A stretch of DNA of 45,310 nucleotides from Paenisporosarcina sp. TG20 (lineage in GTDB: Bacteria > Bacillota > Bacilli > Bacillales_A > Planococcaceae): NCBI RefSeq assembly GCF_000286315.1, contig NZ_ALJG01000357.1, positions 1 through 45,310 of the forward strand, in the 5' to 3' direction. The position numbers and the translations under genes were made by a program. The notes under the pieces were generated by a model. That model was given only the letters and a program-made list of their open reading frames with translations. It was not told the DNA's origin and made no database searches. The number at the start of each line of letters is the position of its first letter. Within the stretch, counting starts at the first letter, position 1. Below are positions 34,106-43,741 of the stretch, one piece after another.

Positions 34106-35020
34106 TTGAATACAAAAGTTTTTTCAATGGCATTCATTACAATTATTCTATGGGGTTCTGCTTTTGCTGGTATTCGTGCTAGTTTACAAGGGGGCTATGA
34201 AGCTGGTCATCTAGTACTAGTTCGTTATTTGATTTCATCAGTATTATTTCTCCTTTATGCCATGTGGCCAGGAAGTAAATTCAAATTGCCTCATAAAAAG
34301 GATTTAGTAAGTATCTTTATTCTTGGTTGGACCGGAATTAGTCTTTATCATTTTGCATTAACTTTCGGGATACAAACCATCCCTGCGGGTACTGCTGGAA
34401 TGTTGATTGGCTCAGCACCCATCTTAACTGCGATCATCGCGATTATTGTATTAAAAGAGCGTTTAACCCCACTTGGTTGGGTAGGCCTTGGGGTTGGGTT
34501 TACTGGAATTGTCTTTATTACATTGGGGTCTTCTGGCTCGTCATTCTCATTTTCTACTGGATCATTACTATTATTAATGGCAGCGCTCGCAACTTCGTTT
34601 TTCTTTGTATTTCAAAAACCATTGTTAACTCGTTATAATCCAATAGAATTAACAGCTTACTTTACTTGGGCAGGTACCCTTCCTTTTCTCATTTTTTCAC
34701 CTGGACTCTTTACATCTATTCAAAACGCCACAATGGAAGCACATTTATCTACCCTTTATGTTGGCATTTTTCCTGCATGCATCGCTTATGTTACATGGGC
34801 CACTGCACTATCTTTAGGTAATGCTAGCACTGTATCAAGCATGATGTACCTCGTACCAGGAATTGCGATTTTGGTAGCATGGATTTGGTTAAATGAATTG
34901 CCATCAACTTTATCACTTATAGGTGGAATTATTGCAATTTCAGGTGTTCTCATCGTGAATATACTAGGTAGAAAACGCCGTGTAAGTTCAGAAAAAGCTA
35001 TTGCATCCTTAAACACATAA
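34106..35020 (+). CDS. EamA/DMT-family transporter (second)
   Basis: About 304 residues with ten membrane helices in two EamA repeats: ITIILWGSAFAGIRASLQGG at the start of the first, LLLMAALATSFFFVFQKPLL at the start of the second, and a basic tail GRKRRVSSEK. The start is ambiguous. ATG at 34100 is only one base from the GGGAGG site (34093-34098), TTG at 34106 is seven bases away, and the longer frame from 34064 lacks a site. I prefer TTG. This type exports amino acids or metabolites. It is convergent with the DsbA-like gene across a shared hairpin. Confidence 0.88.
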   Translation: MNTKVFSMAFITIILWGSAFAGIRASLQGGYEAGHLVLVRYLISSVLFLLYAMWPGSKFKLPHKKDLVSIFILGWTGISLYHFALTFGIQTIPAGTAGMLIGSAPILTAIIAIIVLKERLTPLGWVGLGVGFTGIVFITLGSSGSSFSFSTGSLLLLMAALATSFFFVFQKPLLTRYNPIELTAYFTWAGTLPFLIFSPGLFTSIQNATMEAHLSTLYVGIFPACIAYVTWATALSLGNASTVSSMMYLVPGIAILVAWIWLNELPSTLSLIGGIIAISGVLIVNILGRKRRVSSEKAIASLNT

Positions 35021-35064
35021 AAGAAGCTATTCACACATAATACAAAATGTGCGAATAGCTTCTT
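35021..35064. terminator. Bidirectional terminator between convergent genes
   Basis: AAGAAGCTATTC (35021-35032) pairs with GAATAGCTTCTT (35053-35064), and CACAT/ATGTG extend the stem inside after one mismatch. It is flanked by A- and T-runs. Confidence 0.8.
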
Positions 35065-35124
35065 TACCTATATAAGCAGACTCTTTTAAGTTAGTGAGTC
35101 AGATAATCTTCTTAATGTAAAAAG

Positions 35125-35709
35125 TTAATCATTGTCAATTAATTCTAAAAGGGATTCATATGTTTGTGCACCCATAACTCCTCTATTGCCAGAAACAAAG
35201 CAAGGGATACCAGTGATTCCAAGTTGTGTGGCTTCTTGGTGATCGCTCAGTACATCTTCCTCATACTTCCTTGTTTCCAAAGCTTGTCGGAACTCTTCTT
35301 CATTCAAACCAATTTGCTTACCTAAACTGATTAACGTTTCCAAGTCATCAATATTTTTAACTTCCTGGAATTGAGCAACAAAGATAGCGTCATGATATTC
35401 GTTTTCTAAACCTTTTACTTTTGCAAATTTTGCTCCTTCTAAAGCATGTCTAGAATGTTTACTCTTATCATTCCATTGCATATTAAGACCATACTGAGTA
35501 GACAAAGTTTCTACCCCAGCCTTAGCTCGTTCAATATATTCTTTGGTTTTCGGAGGGATTTCAACCCCTTCTGGACGTAATTCAAATGCTTTCCACTCTA
35601 CTTCTACATTTTGTTCCTTAACCAACTGGTCAAGCGGGACTTTCCCTATGAAACAGAATGGTCAAAGAAAATCACTATAAATTGTTATTTTTTTACGTTG
35701 ATCAGTCAT
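35125..35709 (-). CDS. DsbA/FrnE-type thiol oxidoreductase with UGA at the first active-site Cys
   Basis: A gene of 194 codons plus stop runs from ATG at 35709, behind GAGGTGA. Codons 1-15 read MTDQRKKITIYSDFL, codon 16 is TGA (35664-35662), and PFCFIGKVPLDQL follows in frame. FrnE-like proteins have SDxVCPWCxxGK at this site, so the TGA falls exactly on the first catalytic cysteine of CxxC. The rest of the domain is intact to 35125: the helical insert, a cis-proline segment TGIPCFVSGN and a GAQTYESLLELI end. Either the gene encodes a selenocysteine (UxxC) protein or a TGC/TGT-to-TGA mutation has inactivated it. Without readthrough only a 166-residue piece from a non-canonical start would form. 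Confidence 0.75.
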
Positions 35710-35814
35710 GTTTTTCACCTCTAATTTAGTTTGTAAATCATATAATAGCCTAACTTCTAACGTTTTACTAATTACAGACTTCCCCTTACTTATAATATAT
35801 ATCCACTACAGAAG

Positions 35815-38754
35815 CTATTCGATGATACCATGTTCCCTTGCTACTAAAACAGATTGAATCCTTTTATTAACGCCTAGCTTTCCATATAGATTAAATAAGT
35901 GGTTTTTTACTGTACCTTCAGTAATTCTAAATTTTATTGCAATATCCTTGTTAGAAAGACCTGAAGCTATTGCTTCCAATATTTCGACTTCTCTTTTAGT
36001 TAATGATTCAACAAGAGGAAATTCGGTTTGTCCACTTCCGCTATCTCCTTCACTAAACTTCTCATTAAACAGGTTCTTATGAGAAGCCCATTTTTCAAAG
36101 ACAGAGGCACCCAAGGTTCTAAACTCTTTAATACTTTGTTCATTTATAGTAGTAGCTTCGCTAGTCTCGTATGTATCTGATACGATTGCGCGGGCTATCG
36201 CTAACTCTAAGGGTGTTCGAAGAATCTCAAAGCAATTTATGCTTCTATTTAAATGATCTCTTGCAACATCAATTTCACCATTTTGATAACGAAGCAAACC
36301 TGCCAGTAGATGACTAACACCGTTTACATAGTTAGGCTCCTTTTCAGGCGTCCCTTGATATAATTGTACTAGAAGCTCTTCTGCCTTTTCCACCAATCCG
36401 ACTTTCACCAGCCAAAGCCCCTCTATTAACTTTAAAAAGATTTGCATTCCATGTGCATTTCCCCAATATACTATTTTGCTTCCTACAGAAGTATCCTCGA
36501 GATACTCTTGTGTAATTGCTTCAACAGCATCAATGACATGCAAAGCAGACTTTGACTGATGTGCTCCCCCTTCAAGAAATACCTCATGAGTTAGTTTAAG
36601 CGATTCTAGAACAAGAAGATGTCCTTCTGCTTCTTTCCCTTGTAATACTAGTATGAGAGCTCTTAAATCCAATGTACAAATCACCGCAGCATACACTTCG
36701 TAATCCCGTGCTAAATTCTCAATGGCTTCTGCTTCAAGCAACGACTTGTTCCAGTCACCCTGCATGAAATATGCATTCATCCCTACTAAGCGAATAGATA
36801 TTTCATGAATGACCATCCCGTTTTGTCTGACTAATTCTACACATTCCTTTGTATATTTTATAGCTTTGTTAAAATCACCTTGATTTAAAGCAACGTAGCC
36901 AAATAAACAATACACGTCATAAATTAACTCTGGTTCACGTAACATGCGCGCATCTGCAAGCATCGTATTTGCCTTTTCTAGACTAACAGGCGAACGATCC
37001 AATGACATGAGTGAAAAATGGGCTTCACGGTTTCTCCAAAGAAGTTCTCCGTGAGGTGATGGGAATTTCATAACATACTCTTTTAAAGACAAAATGGATT
37101 TATTAGCTTGACTGATTTGTCCTGCATTTAAATCATTAAACACCATTTCATTCATCATCCATAGTATATCCGCACTTTCTGTTTCACCATCCCATAAATC
37201 GAGTCCTTCCAAAATATGTCGCATACATTCTTCAAATGAACGTGTTGATTCAACCCAAGCCATTAAACGTTTAATTCTTATTTTGATAGGATCTTCAAAT
37301 GTCTCTTGAAATAGTTGGTTTAAAAGAACTAGCGCCTGATGTGGTTTATCTACATATGTGAGCGCTTCACTAAGCATAAGACTAACGCTAAATTGCAATT
37401 CACTATTGTCAGAAGAGTCTATGGCTTGAAGAGTTTGTTTCGCCTTTTCTAAATATTCAACTGCTTTTTCATAGCTTCTAAGTGTTAAATATCTTTCTCC
37501 TGCTTTATACAAAATATTTGCTGACAATAAGCCATCGAACATAGTTCCAGTCTCTAACATATGTCTTGCAGCATAAATAATGTCTTGGTTATACCAAGCG
37601 TTTGCCAATGTATAATGAGCTTGACGAATCTCTAGCAGCTGAAATTTCGGTACAGCAACATCTTTTAACATTGGATGTGATAGTGTATACACAATATCAT
37701 CTATGACGATTTCCTCTTTTATGATTCCTTTTTTCAGCAAACCTGACACATGGTCTGATAAGTCCTTAGTAATACTCGCTTTCTGTAATACTCCCCATGG
37801 GATAAACTGTTTACTAGCAATAAACAATAATAGAAGATCCCACTCATTTGCAGAAAGAGCGTTCAACCTCTCTTCAAGTAAGGATGTGATACTTAAAGGA
37901 ACCAGTTTTTCGGCTCCTTTATCTAGATCCCAGCTTCCATCATGGTTATATATACCTCCAGATAGTTCGAGATTGGTTACCATCTCTATAATATAGAGCG
38001 GAACTCCTCCAGTATGGGCACTTATTGCACTCAAGGTCCTATCTTCTACCTTCCCAGACAATTTTGTCCGTATAAGTTCATTGCTTTCAGAGATGGATAG
38101 GGCGCTTAATTCTATTGTCTTAAGCAGCTTGTGGTGAGCAAGATATTTCTCTAGTTGGTTGTAAGGTTCATATTCAGACGAAAGAGAACTTCTACTTGTA
38201 GACAAAATCACAAGCCGTCCCTCTTCTTTAGTATACTGAATGCAATATTGTATCCATTCTAATGTATCTAGATCTGCCTCAGGTAAATCATCTATCCAGA
38301 AGATTACTGACCTTTGAGCAGATAAAGATAAAGTAAAAAGCCTTAAGCTTTCGAATAACCTAGTTCTTTCAAGACTAGCCTGAGCTAACGGAATAGGAAG
38401 AGGGCCTCCTAGACTAGGAAATAAGACATTTAGATAAGGATACTCCATAGCTAGCGTACTTCTTTTCTTAGGAGTGTATTGTTCTAACTCTGAACGGAAC
38501 GCTTCAATTATTGGGGCAAATGCAAGGCCTTTCCCCATATTCCAAGCATGACCCTTTAACACCAGCCAACCCTTCTCTTGCGCTTGATTAGTAAAGTCAT
38601 GGGCTAGATTTGTTTTACCTATTCCAGCTTCTCCCTTGATCACAATCGTTTGAATGCGATCTGTTAGTCCTTCATCTATAATCAAATGTAACTGTTCCAA
38701 TTGAGTAGCTCTACCGATTAAGGAAGGATTATATTTCTCTTGGAACCGTTTCAC
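35815..38754 (-). CDS. LuxR-type transcriptional regulator with AAA ATPase domain (LAL/MalT class)
   Basis: The 979-residue protein has an N-terminal STAND-like ATPase: Walker A KGEAGIGKT (residues 40-48) and Walker B VIFWIDDL (150-157). A long helical TPR-like middle runs from about 380 to 880. The C-terminal LuxR helix-turn-helix reads LTKREVEILEAIASGLSNKD and EGTVKNHLFNLYGKLGVNKR. Such large ATP-dependent regulators activate genes in response to a small-molecule or protein signal. It appears monocistronic, and no obvious target operon is adjacent, although the nucleotidyltransferase and DsbA-like genes flank it. The ligand is unknown. Confidence 0.92.
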   Translation of the reverse strand: MKRFQEKYNPSLIGRATQLEQLHLIIDEGLTDRIQTIVIKGEAGIGKTNLAHDFTNQAQEKGWLVLKGHAWNMGKGLAFAPIIEAFRSELEQYTPKKRSTLAMEYPYLNVLFPSLGGPLPIPLAQASLERTRLFESLRLFTLSLSAQRSVIFWIDDLPEADLDTLEWIQYCIQYTKEEGRLVILSTSRSSLSSEYEPYNQLEKYLAHHKLLKTIELSALSISESNELIRTKLSGKVEDRTLSAISAHTGGVPLYIIEMVTNLELSGGIYNHDGSWDLDKGAEKLVPLSITSLLEERLNALSANEWDLLLLFIASKQFIPWGVLQKASITKDLSDHVSGLLKKGIIKEEIVIDDIVYTLSHPMLKDVAVPKFQLLEIRQAHYTLANAWYNQDIIYAARHMLETGTMFDGLLSANILYKAGERYLTLRSYEKAVEYLEKAKQTLQAIDSSDNSELQFSVSLMLSEALTYVDKPHQALVLLNQLFQETFEDPIKIRIKRLMAWVESTRSFEECMRHILEGLDLWDGETESADILWMMNEMVFNDLNAGQISQANKSILSLKEYVMKFPSPHGELLWRNREAHFSLMSLDRSPVSLEKANTMLADARMLREPELIYDVYCLFGYVALNQGDFNKAIKYTKECVELVRQNGMVIHEISIRLVGMNAYFMQGDWNKSLLEAEAIENLARDYEVYAAVICTLDLRALILVLQGKEAEGHLLVLESLKLTHEVFLEGGAHQSKSALHVIDAVEAITQEYLEDTSVGSKIVYWGNAHGMQIFLKLIEGLWLVKVGLVEKAEELLVQLYQGTPEKEPNYVNGVSHLLAGLLRYQNGEIDVARDHLNRSINCFEILRTPLELAIARAIVSDTYETSEATTINEQSIKEFRTLGASVFEKWASHKNLFNEKFSEGDSGSGQTEFPLVESLTKREVEILEAIASGLSNKDIAIKFRITEGTVKNHLFNLYGKLGVNKRIQSVLVAREHGIIE

Positions 38755-39273
38755 GATGCAGGACTTCCTTTCTATGTATCTTATATTTCCATTTTGGAAA
38801 GAAAATTTTCTCTATTACTTTTCATTATACATTTTAATCAATATAGTAGTTTGACTATTCTTATATTTATCCCCTATAAAGAAACACAAAAATAGGTCCG
38901 GACAAAATTAAATGTCCCATCCAAGTCAATTTACAGTTGGATTGACATTCCTGGCGTGTTAAATTCTCAGAACAAACCCTTCCATAGGAGGGGAATCAGT
39001 CTACTAAAAGGAATTTATTTCTTGGGACTTCCTTTGCTTTCTCGAGTAGGATCAGCCCAAATTAACGGAATAGATTATGATGCAAAGAATATTTCTGATT
39101 ATCTTAATAAAGATATGAACAAAGGGGATTTACATTAATTTTTAATCAATTTACTCAACAAAAGAACACTCCCACCCTTCTATACCTGGATTGAAGATGT
39201 TCTTTTCAGTTGTTGTATTATGTAAGCTTTTTTGTGTATGTTGTAGATAATTAATCACTTTTAAAGTTTATGT
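38755..39273. other. Intergenic region with an orphan 60-codon frame
   Basis: The plus-strand frame 38956-39138 (60 residues, ending INGIDYDAKNISDYLNKDMN) has a usable start only at its edge, no good ribosome binding site and no recognised family. It may be the tail of a lost gene. After it, AAAAGAACA (about 39161) pairs with TGTTCTTTT (about 39199) around a 31-nt loop, possibly a weak terminator. The LuxR-type gene promoter should lie at 38760-38900. Confidence 0.35.
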
Positions 39274-40113
39274 TTATAAAACCATATTGATTATTCTCTT
39301 AAAAGTCTCTTCCTCATCATCGATTCCGATTTTTTGGCTTAAGGACTTATTCAGTCGCAATAACTCTGGATACATACTTTCCATCGTTCTAGCAATGCAA
39401 CTGGGTTCCCGACCGCATGACCAAGATTTCAAAAGTGATAGTTGCCAATCATTTAATTGGCTCCGGTTCCCTTCTACTTTTGACCATACGCCGTAAGAAC
39501 TATCCAGATGCTTATCCATCTCCATATACCATCCGTCCGCGATCAACCATCGTACTCTATCCAGGTTGGAAAGTGCATAATACATCTCATTTCTCATAAA
39601 AGCCCGGTATGTTTCGTGGAGAAAGGCGAGGACCTTGTTCTTCCAAAAAGAAATATCTTCCTTTTCAATTATAAATTGTTGATTGGATATTTCCACTATT
39701 AACTGTTTCAAAAGATTGGATGGATCGTAAAGAGGTTTTAACCCTTTTAACCATATAGATGGAACGACCTCATCTATCGTTTTATACCAACTGTCCACCT
39801 TTATAAAACTATCGTAGTGTGTAACTACAACAGGTGTGGTCGGAGAAGCTTGCTCGTGGAATAATACGGTTCCCCATTTTGATGAGCGTTCTCGTTTGTT
39901 CTTAATAAAACCATTTTTACTATCCGAAGTCACGATAACATGTAAATCAATATCTGAATAATTATCAAAATCACCTCTACCTAAGGATCCTCCAAGATAA
40001 ATGGCTAACACACTTTGATCTTTAGACAAATCCGCTAACGCTTTGTCTAAAAGTTCTTGCCGATATATCGGTAACTCCCGATCCCGTTCTATATGCTTAG
40101 ATACAAATCCCAC
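39274..40113 (-). CDS. Nucleotidyltransferase-domain protein
   Basis: The 279-residue protein has the minimal nucleotidyltransferase core LGGSLGRGDFDNYSDIDLHV (residues 40-59): GGSxGRGD followed by the metal-binding DID pair. A helical C-terminal domain continues with an aromatic-rich segment (YYALSNLDRVRWLIADGWYM), like the substrate-binding half of aminoglycoside adenylyltransferase-like proteins. The target of NMP transfer is unknown. An antibiotic-modifying role is possible, but the family is broad. The start at 40113 has a GGAGATGG site. Confidence 0.85.
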   Translation of the reverse strand: MGFVSKHIERDRELPIYRQELLDKALADLSKDQSVLAIYLGGSLGRGDFDNYSDIDLHVIVTSDSKNGFIKNKRERSSKWGTVLFHEQASPTTPVVVTHYDSFIKVDSWYKTIDEVVPSIWLKGLKPLYDPSNLLKQLIVEISNQQFIIEKEDISFWKNKVLAFLHETYRAFMRNEMYYALSNLDRVRWLIADGWYMEMDKHLDSSYGVWSKVEGNRSQLNDWQLSLLKSWSCGREPSCIARTMESMYPELLRLNKSLSQKIGIDDEEETFKRIINMVL

Positions 40114-40906
40114 TCATACTTCACCATCTCCTAAAACTATAGATTCAATATTCATCATTATACTTTCGACAAACATCTATTAATTCCTTTAAATGGACAA
40201 AATTTTACCATAATGTTGCTGTGACAAATAATAAGAATAGTCACATCCAACATAAGTAAATCCAGCAAAGTACGTCCGGTCCTTTATAAGATAGCCTTCT
40301 ATTAAAGTCTAGTGATTTTCGTTACAGGCGGACGCTTTCCGCGGGCGAGCAACCGAGACTCCTCGTCGCAAGCTCCTGCGGGGTCTCGTCTGTCTCGCTT
40401 TTTCCGCAGGAGTCGCCGCCTTCCACTACAATCATTCCTTTTTAAAAATCAAAAAATCAACGTAAATACATATAAAAAGTTGTCATATTTTATAAAATTA
40501 ACGTACCCAATCCTATATTCTGGTAGGACTTCTACTAAGAGGAAACTTGCGTTTCTAAAAAAGGAAATCACGACTTCACATTAATCAGATTAACGAGAGT
40601 GGTACCGAAGAAGTAACGTTTTAGCATGTTAGTCTAGCTATACTAAAAACACTATGAACTCGGGTTTCTTGAGACTCTATAGTTATATACTTTTGTATAG
40701 AAACACTTGTAGACAAAAGACAATATTAAACCAAACCCTTCAATATTTATTTTTTTTGAAGAGTTTTACTATTACCTCTTTTTTGCTTGAAGATCACTTT
40801 TCATAGTAGATGGTGGCTTACGTGAAACGTAACGTATGCCATGCTGGTTTCTCATCAAAAACGTCCTAAGAAGTTGAAGTTTCGACCATTTTTAACCTTT
40901 TTACAA
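40114..40906. repeat. Intergenic region with dispersed repeat family A plus extended flank
   Basis: Bases 40322-40440 are a GC-rich repeat copy (GGCGGACGCTTTCCGCGGGC, CTCCTGCGGGGTCTCG, CCGCAGGAGTCGCCGCC), inverted relative to 6150-6290. From about 40535 to 40690 the sequence matches 205-350 (CGTTTCTAAAAA, CACGACTTCACATTAAT, TTTTAGCATGTTAGTCTA). No gene is visible. The 3' part (40700-40906) is unremarkable and lies downstream of the DUF2254 gene. Confidence 0.7.
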
Positions 40907-42247
40907 TTACAAAAGGTTGGCTCTTTGAGTAGACTTGTTTACTAGATTCTCCAAATTAATGGTTTCCTTAGCTGCAAGTTTTGCCAATAAATCAATTTTC
41001 CTTTGATAAAACTGACGGTCTAAAGATTGGATTTCATTTTTATCCATGCTTTCAATGATATACAATTGGATTTTCCAAATATCCTCTTTAGATTGTATTG
41101 GTGCTAGTTGTGCTGCATTTATGAGCGAGTCCGTCATGGCGCCCAAAACGGAAACATCCCCTTGTCCAAAATGACTTAATTGATAGAATGTGTGGTAAAG
41201 CACTTCATCAAAACGATGAAGACTAAGCTTAACTCGCTGTTTATTTTCTTTATCCATGAAGATTAAATCTGCTTTAGGTAATTGACTATATCTACCTAGT
41301 AACCTACCTAATTGATGAATATTATGGATGGCCGTGTTAGGATCATTAATTCCTGGCGATATGGAACGTAACGAAACTTCTACCATTTTTTGAATCGCAA
41401 ATACTGGATCCTGTCTTGTGTCCCGCTCACGTCCAATAGTAAACAATTTTTCAGGGTTTTCTTCAATTTCAGTTGATTCTTTTAGATAGAGTGTAACTAC
41501 AGTTGATCCAGATGGAACAAAATCTCCGATATAAAATTCGATTTCGATTCGGCCATCATATTTTTTAGCTAAAGATACTAGTTGAATGATATCGAACAAT
41601 TGAATATACCCGTCTTGACCTGCAATAATTGGATGAGCAATAGGGTGAGCAGACCATTTCCCATCTATATTTGTCGTTAGATTTTCTCTCTTCAAAAGTT
41701 TTTCATAACCTGCGACTGCCTCTTCACCTTCAATAGCCAACTTCTCAATTAATTTATTCACTTGAATATTTTGAGCAATGTGATAAATGAAAGCTGCAAA
41801 AAAACCAAGGCAAACCATCGCATACAAAACACCTACGAATGAAGAAATAACCGTTTCCCCGTTAATTGACTCTTGCATAAATAACAATGATAACGTGGTA
41901 TAAATAAATCCACCCATAAAGATTCCTAACACTCTCCACACCATTGGATCCCGAACAAAATTTTTCATGGTTCGTGGTGAAAACTGAGAAGAATAAGTCG
42001 TTAATACTACCAGGATTGTCGAGAAAGTAAACGTCGTCATGGTCAAGAGTGCCGCTGATAGACCACCTAATATTATCTGTGCAAGGTCGACCGTCGTTAA
42101 AATAACATGTGGAACGGATTCCAATAGAAAATCTTCTAATATTAGATCAATCGCAGAAAAAATAACGGCCAAAATGACAGAGAGTAAACCATACAAACTA
42201 GGAACAAACCAAATACTCTCCTTGAACTTTAACCAATAACGTTCCAT
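40907..42247 (-). CDS. DUF2254 membrane protein
   Basis: The 446-residue protein has four predicted membrane helices in its first 170 residues (WFVPSLYGLLSVILAVIFSA and others) and a soluble C-terminal domain. Family features include the TTFTFSTILVVLTTYSSQFS segment and, later, DPVFAIQKMVEVSLRSISPG followed by INDPNTAIHNIHQLG. DUF2254 proteins are widespread and uncharacterised. It probably follows the YrhK-like gene in one transcript, since the gap is 81 bases. Confidence 0.88.
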   Translation of the reverse strand: MERYWLKFKESIWFVPSLYGLLSVILAVIFSAIDLILEDFLLESVPHVILTTVDLAQIILGGLSAALLTMTTFTFSTILVVLTTYSSQFSPRTMKNFVRDPMVWRVLGIFMGGFIYTTLSLLFMQESINGETVISSFVGVLYAMVCLGFFAAFIYHIAQNIQVNKLIEKLAIEGEEAVAGYEKLLKRENLTTNIDGKWSAHPIAHPIIAGQDGYIQLFDIIQLVSLAKKYDGRIEIEFYIGDFVPSGSTVVTLYLKESTEIEENPEKLFTIGRERDTRQDPVFAIQKMVEVSLRSISPGINDPNTAIHNIHQLGRLLGRYSQLPKADLIFMDKENKQRVKLSLHRFDEVLYHTFYQLSHFGQGDVSVLGAMTDSLINAAQLAPIQSKEDIWKIQLYIIESMDKNEIQSLDRQFYQRKIDLLAKLAAKETINLENLVNKSTQRANLL

Positions 42248-42328
42248 ATTCTCAACTCCTTAAACTTTCTAGTTGGTGTTGTTCCAAGACGTCAAAATAG
42301 GTTTTATTCCAAAATTAATGTGTGTAAC

Positions 42329-42655
42329 TTATTCACTAGAATTATCAAAATATGTTCGATTTTTTCGAGAAAAATGAAAGGCATGCAAAATTTTGAGTAG
42401 AGGACGGGATAGTAATTGGACACTTCCAATAATAAACAAAATAACCCCTGCTGTTTGTGTAGACTCAGACAAAAATAATATACTACCAATTAAAAACTCT
42501 AACCCTAAGGTTAAGTCATTCAATAATGCTATAATTCGATACTTTTTATCGAAAGATACCTCAAAGGTCCCCATATGGAAATAGAAAAAATCCTTATTAT
42601 CTTTATTACTTTGCAATACAAAAACCTCCATTGATGGTCTATCATTTAATACCAC
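42329..42655 (-). CDS. YrhK-like small membrane protein
   Basis: The 108-residue protein has two membrane helices (LGLEFLIGSILFLSES and AGVILFIIGSVQLLSRPLL) and a C-terminal basic amphipathic helix, an arrangement typical of the YrhK domain family. An N-terminal soluble segment of about 45 residues precedes them. Function is unknown. It lies upstream of and in the same orientation as the DUF2254 gene. Confidence 0.72.
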   Translation of the reverse strand: MVLNDRPSMEVFVLQSNKDNKDFFYFHMGTFEVSFDKKYRIIALLNDLTLGLEFLIGSILFLSESTQTAGVILFIIGSVQLLSRPLLKILHAFHFSRKNRTYFDNSSE

Positions 42656-42854
42656 TAATTTCTAGAAATAAACATGAAGAGTTAATAATAGCAACTTTAT
42701 TATTTCCTTTTACAATAAAAATAAGTTTTTTGCCACTGTTTTTCCATTCTGTTCTATTGTTCCCATTTTCTCGGTTTTTAATTGAGTTTGCATAAAAAAT
42801 GATTCATTAGGAACACTATTTAGGTATCAGTTTTTTATTAGGAGGTGAAATAAA

Positions 42855-43199
42855 ATGGGGGTTATTTCAACTTCTCCAACAATGATGGATCAATGTATCG
42901 AGGAATGTTTGCGATGTTCTCGTGCATGTGAAGAATGTCTTACTGCATGCTTACAAGAACCAGATGTTCATGCAAGAGTTGCCTGTATGCAAACTTTACG
43001 TGATTGTATTGATATTTGCTTTGTAGCAACAGGGTTTATGGCAAGAAACAGTACAAACTCAAAAGCACTTTGCGGACTTTGTGCATCAATTTGCGAAGCT
43101 TGTGCTACTGAATGTGAGACATTCAAAGACGATCATTGCCAAGAATGCGCTAAAATTTGTCGTTCCTGTGCTGAAATGTGCCGACAAATGTCAGCTTAA
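42855..43199 (+). CDS. Four-helix-bundle copper-binding (Csp-type) protein
   Basis: The 114-residue cytosolic protein contains 19 cysteines, mostly as CxxxC pairs facing the core of a predicted four-helix bundle: CIEECLRCSRACEEC, LCGLCASICEAC, HCQECAKICRSC. This is the pattern of the DUF326/Csp3 copper-storage family (YhjQ in B. subtilis), which binds many Cu(I) ions. There is no signal peptide, as in Csp3. The start has an AGGAGGTG site. No copper operator is visible upstream. Confidence 0.92.
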   Translation: MGVISTSPTMMDQCIEECLRCSRACEECLTACLQEPDVHARVACMQTLRDCIDICFVATGFMARNSTNSKALCGLCASICEACATECETFKDDHCQECAKICRSCAEMCRQMSA

Positions 43200-43287
43200 A
43201 ATCTCTTACTTTATAAAGATTTGAACAAATACTACTAAAAAAGGTTCGAGAACCTTATCGTATAATTTCAAATTAATGAGACACTTT

Positions 43288-43337
43288 AAAACACCTTCGT
43301 AAAAAAAGTACACAAGTACAGAAATCGAAGGTGTTTT
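43288..43337. terminator. Intrinsic terminator after the Csp gene
   Basis: AAAACACCTTCG pairs perfectly with CGAAGGTGTTTT (12 bp) around a 26-nt loop that contains a GTAC repeat. It lies between the convergent Csp and DUF305 genes. Confidence 0.7.
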
Positions 43338-43432
43338 AGCATGGACTAAATCTATAATTCTAGTGAGAAAAACTTGAGTAGCCGTGTTGAAGACAAGAGA
43401 GATAAATCAAATAGATAATATATTCTATTCTA

Positions 43433-43741
43433 TTACTTCTCGTCTTCCAGTTCTTCTATAAGTTTTTCCATTTCCTTTATTTCTTTACGCTGTGCCTCAA
43501 TAATTTTATCTGCAAGCTCTTGGACGCGAGAATCTGACAAATTAGCACGCTCACTTGTCAGGATGGCAATGGAATGATGCGGAATCATTGCTTTCATCCA
43601 AGAGGTATCTTCGACAGTTGTTTGACTACGTACCAACCAAAGTGAACCAGCAAAAACAATTGCACTAGTAGCTAGTATGATCAAATTCATTCGTTTCTTT
43701 GTGTACATGTGACGCATAAAAAATAGCATGACTACTGCCAT
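43433..43741 (-). CDS. DUF305 protein with shortened N-terminus
   Basis: The 102-residue protein has a hydrophobic segment (NLIILATSAIVFAGSLWLV) and the DUF305 signature WMKAMIPHHSIAILTSERA, where histidines may bind metal. A helical tail EAQRKEIKEMEKLIEELEDE follows. Usual members have about 150 residues with further N-terminal helices. The frame upstream of 43741 stays open for about 60 bases and keeps traces of the family (SVMAVVMLFFMRHM), but no start codon with a good site is found. The N-terminal half may therefore have been lost or mutated. Confidence 0.75.
   Translation of the reverse strand: MAVVMLFFMRHMYTKKRMNLIILATSAIVFAGSLWLVRSQTTVEDTSWMKAMIPHHSIAILTSERANLSDSRVQELADKIIEAQRKEIKEMEKLIEELEDEK

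Noticed and set aside
40312-40584. 90-codon plus-strand frame in the repeat region
   Set aside because: It runs through dispersed repeat family A and has no family resemblance.
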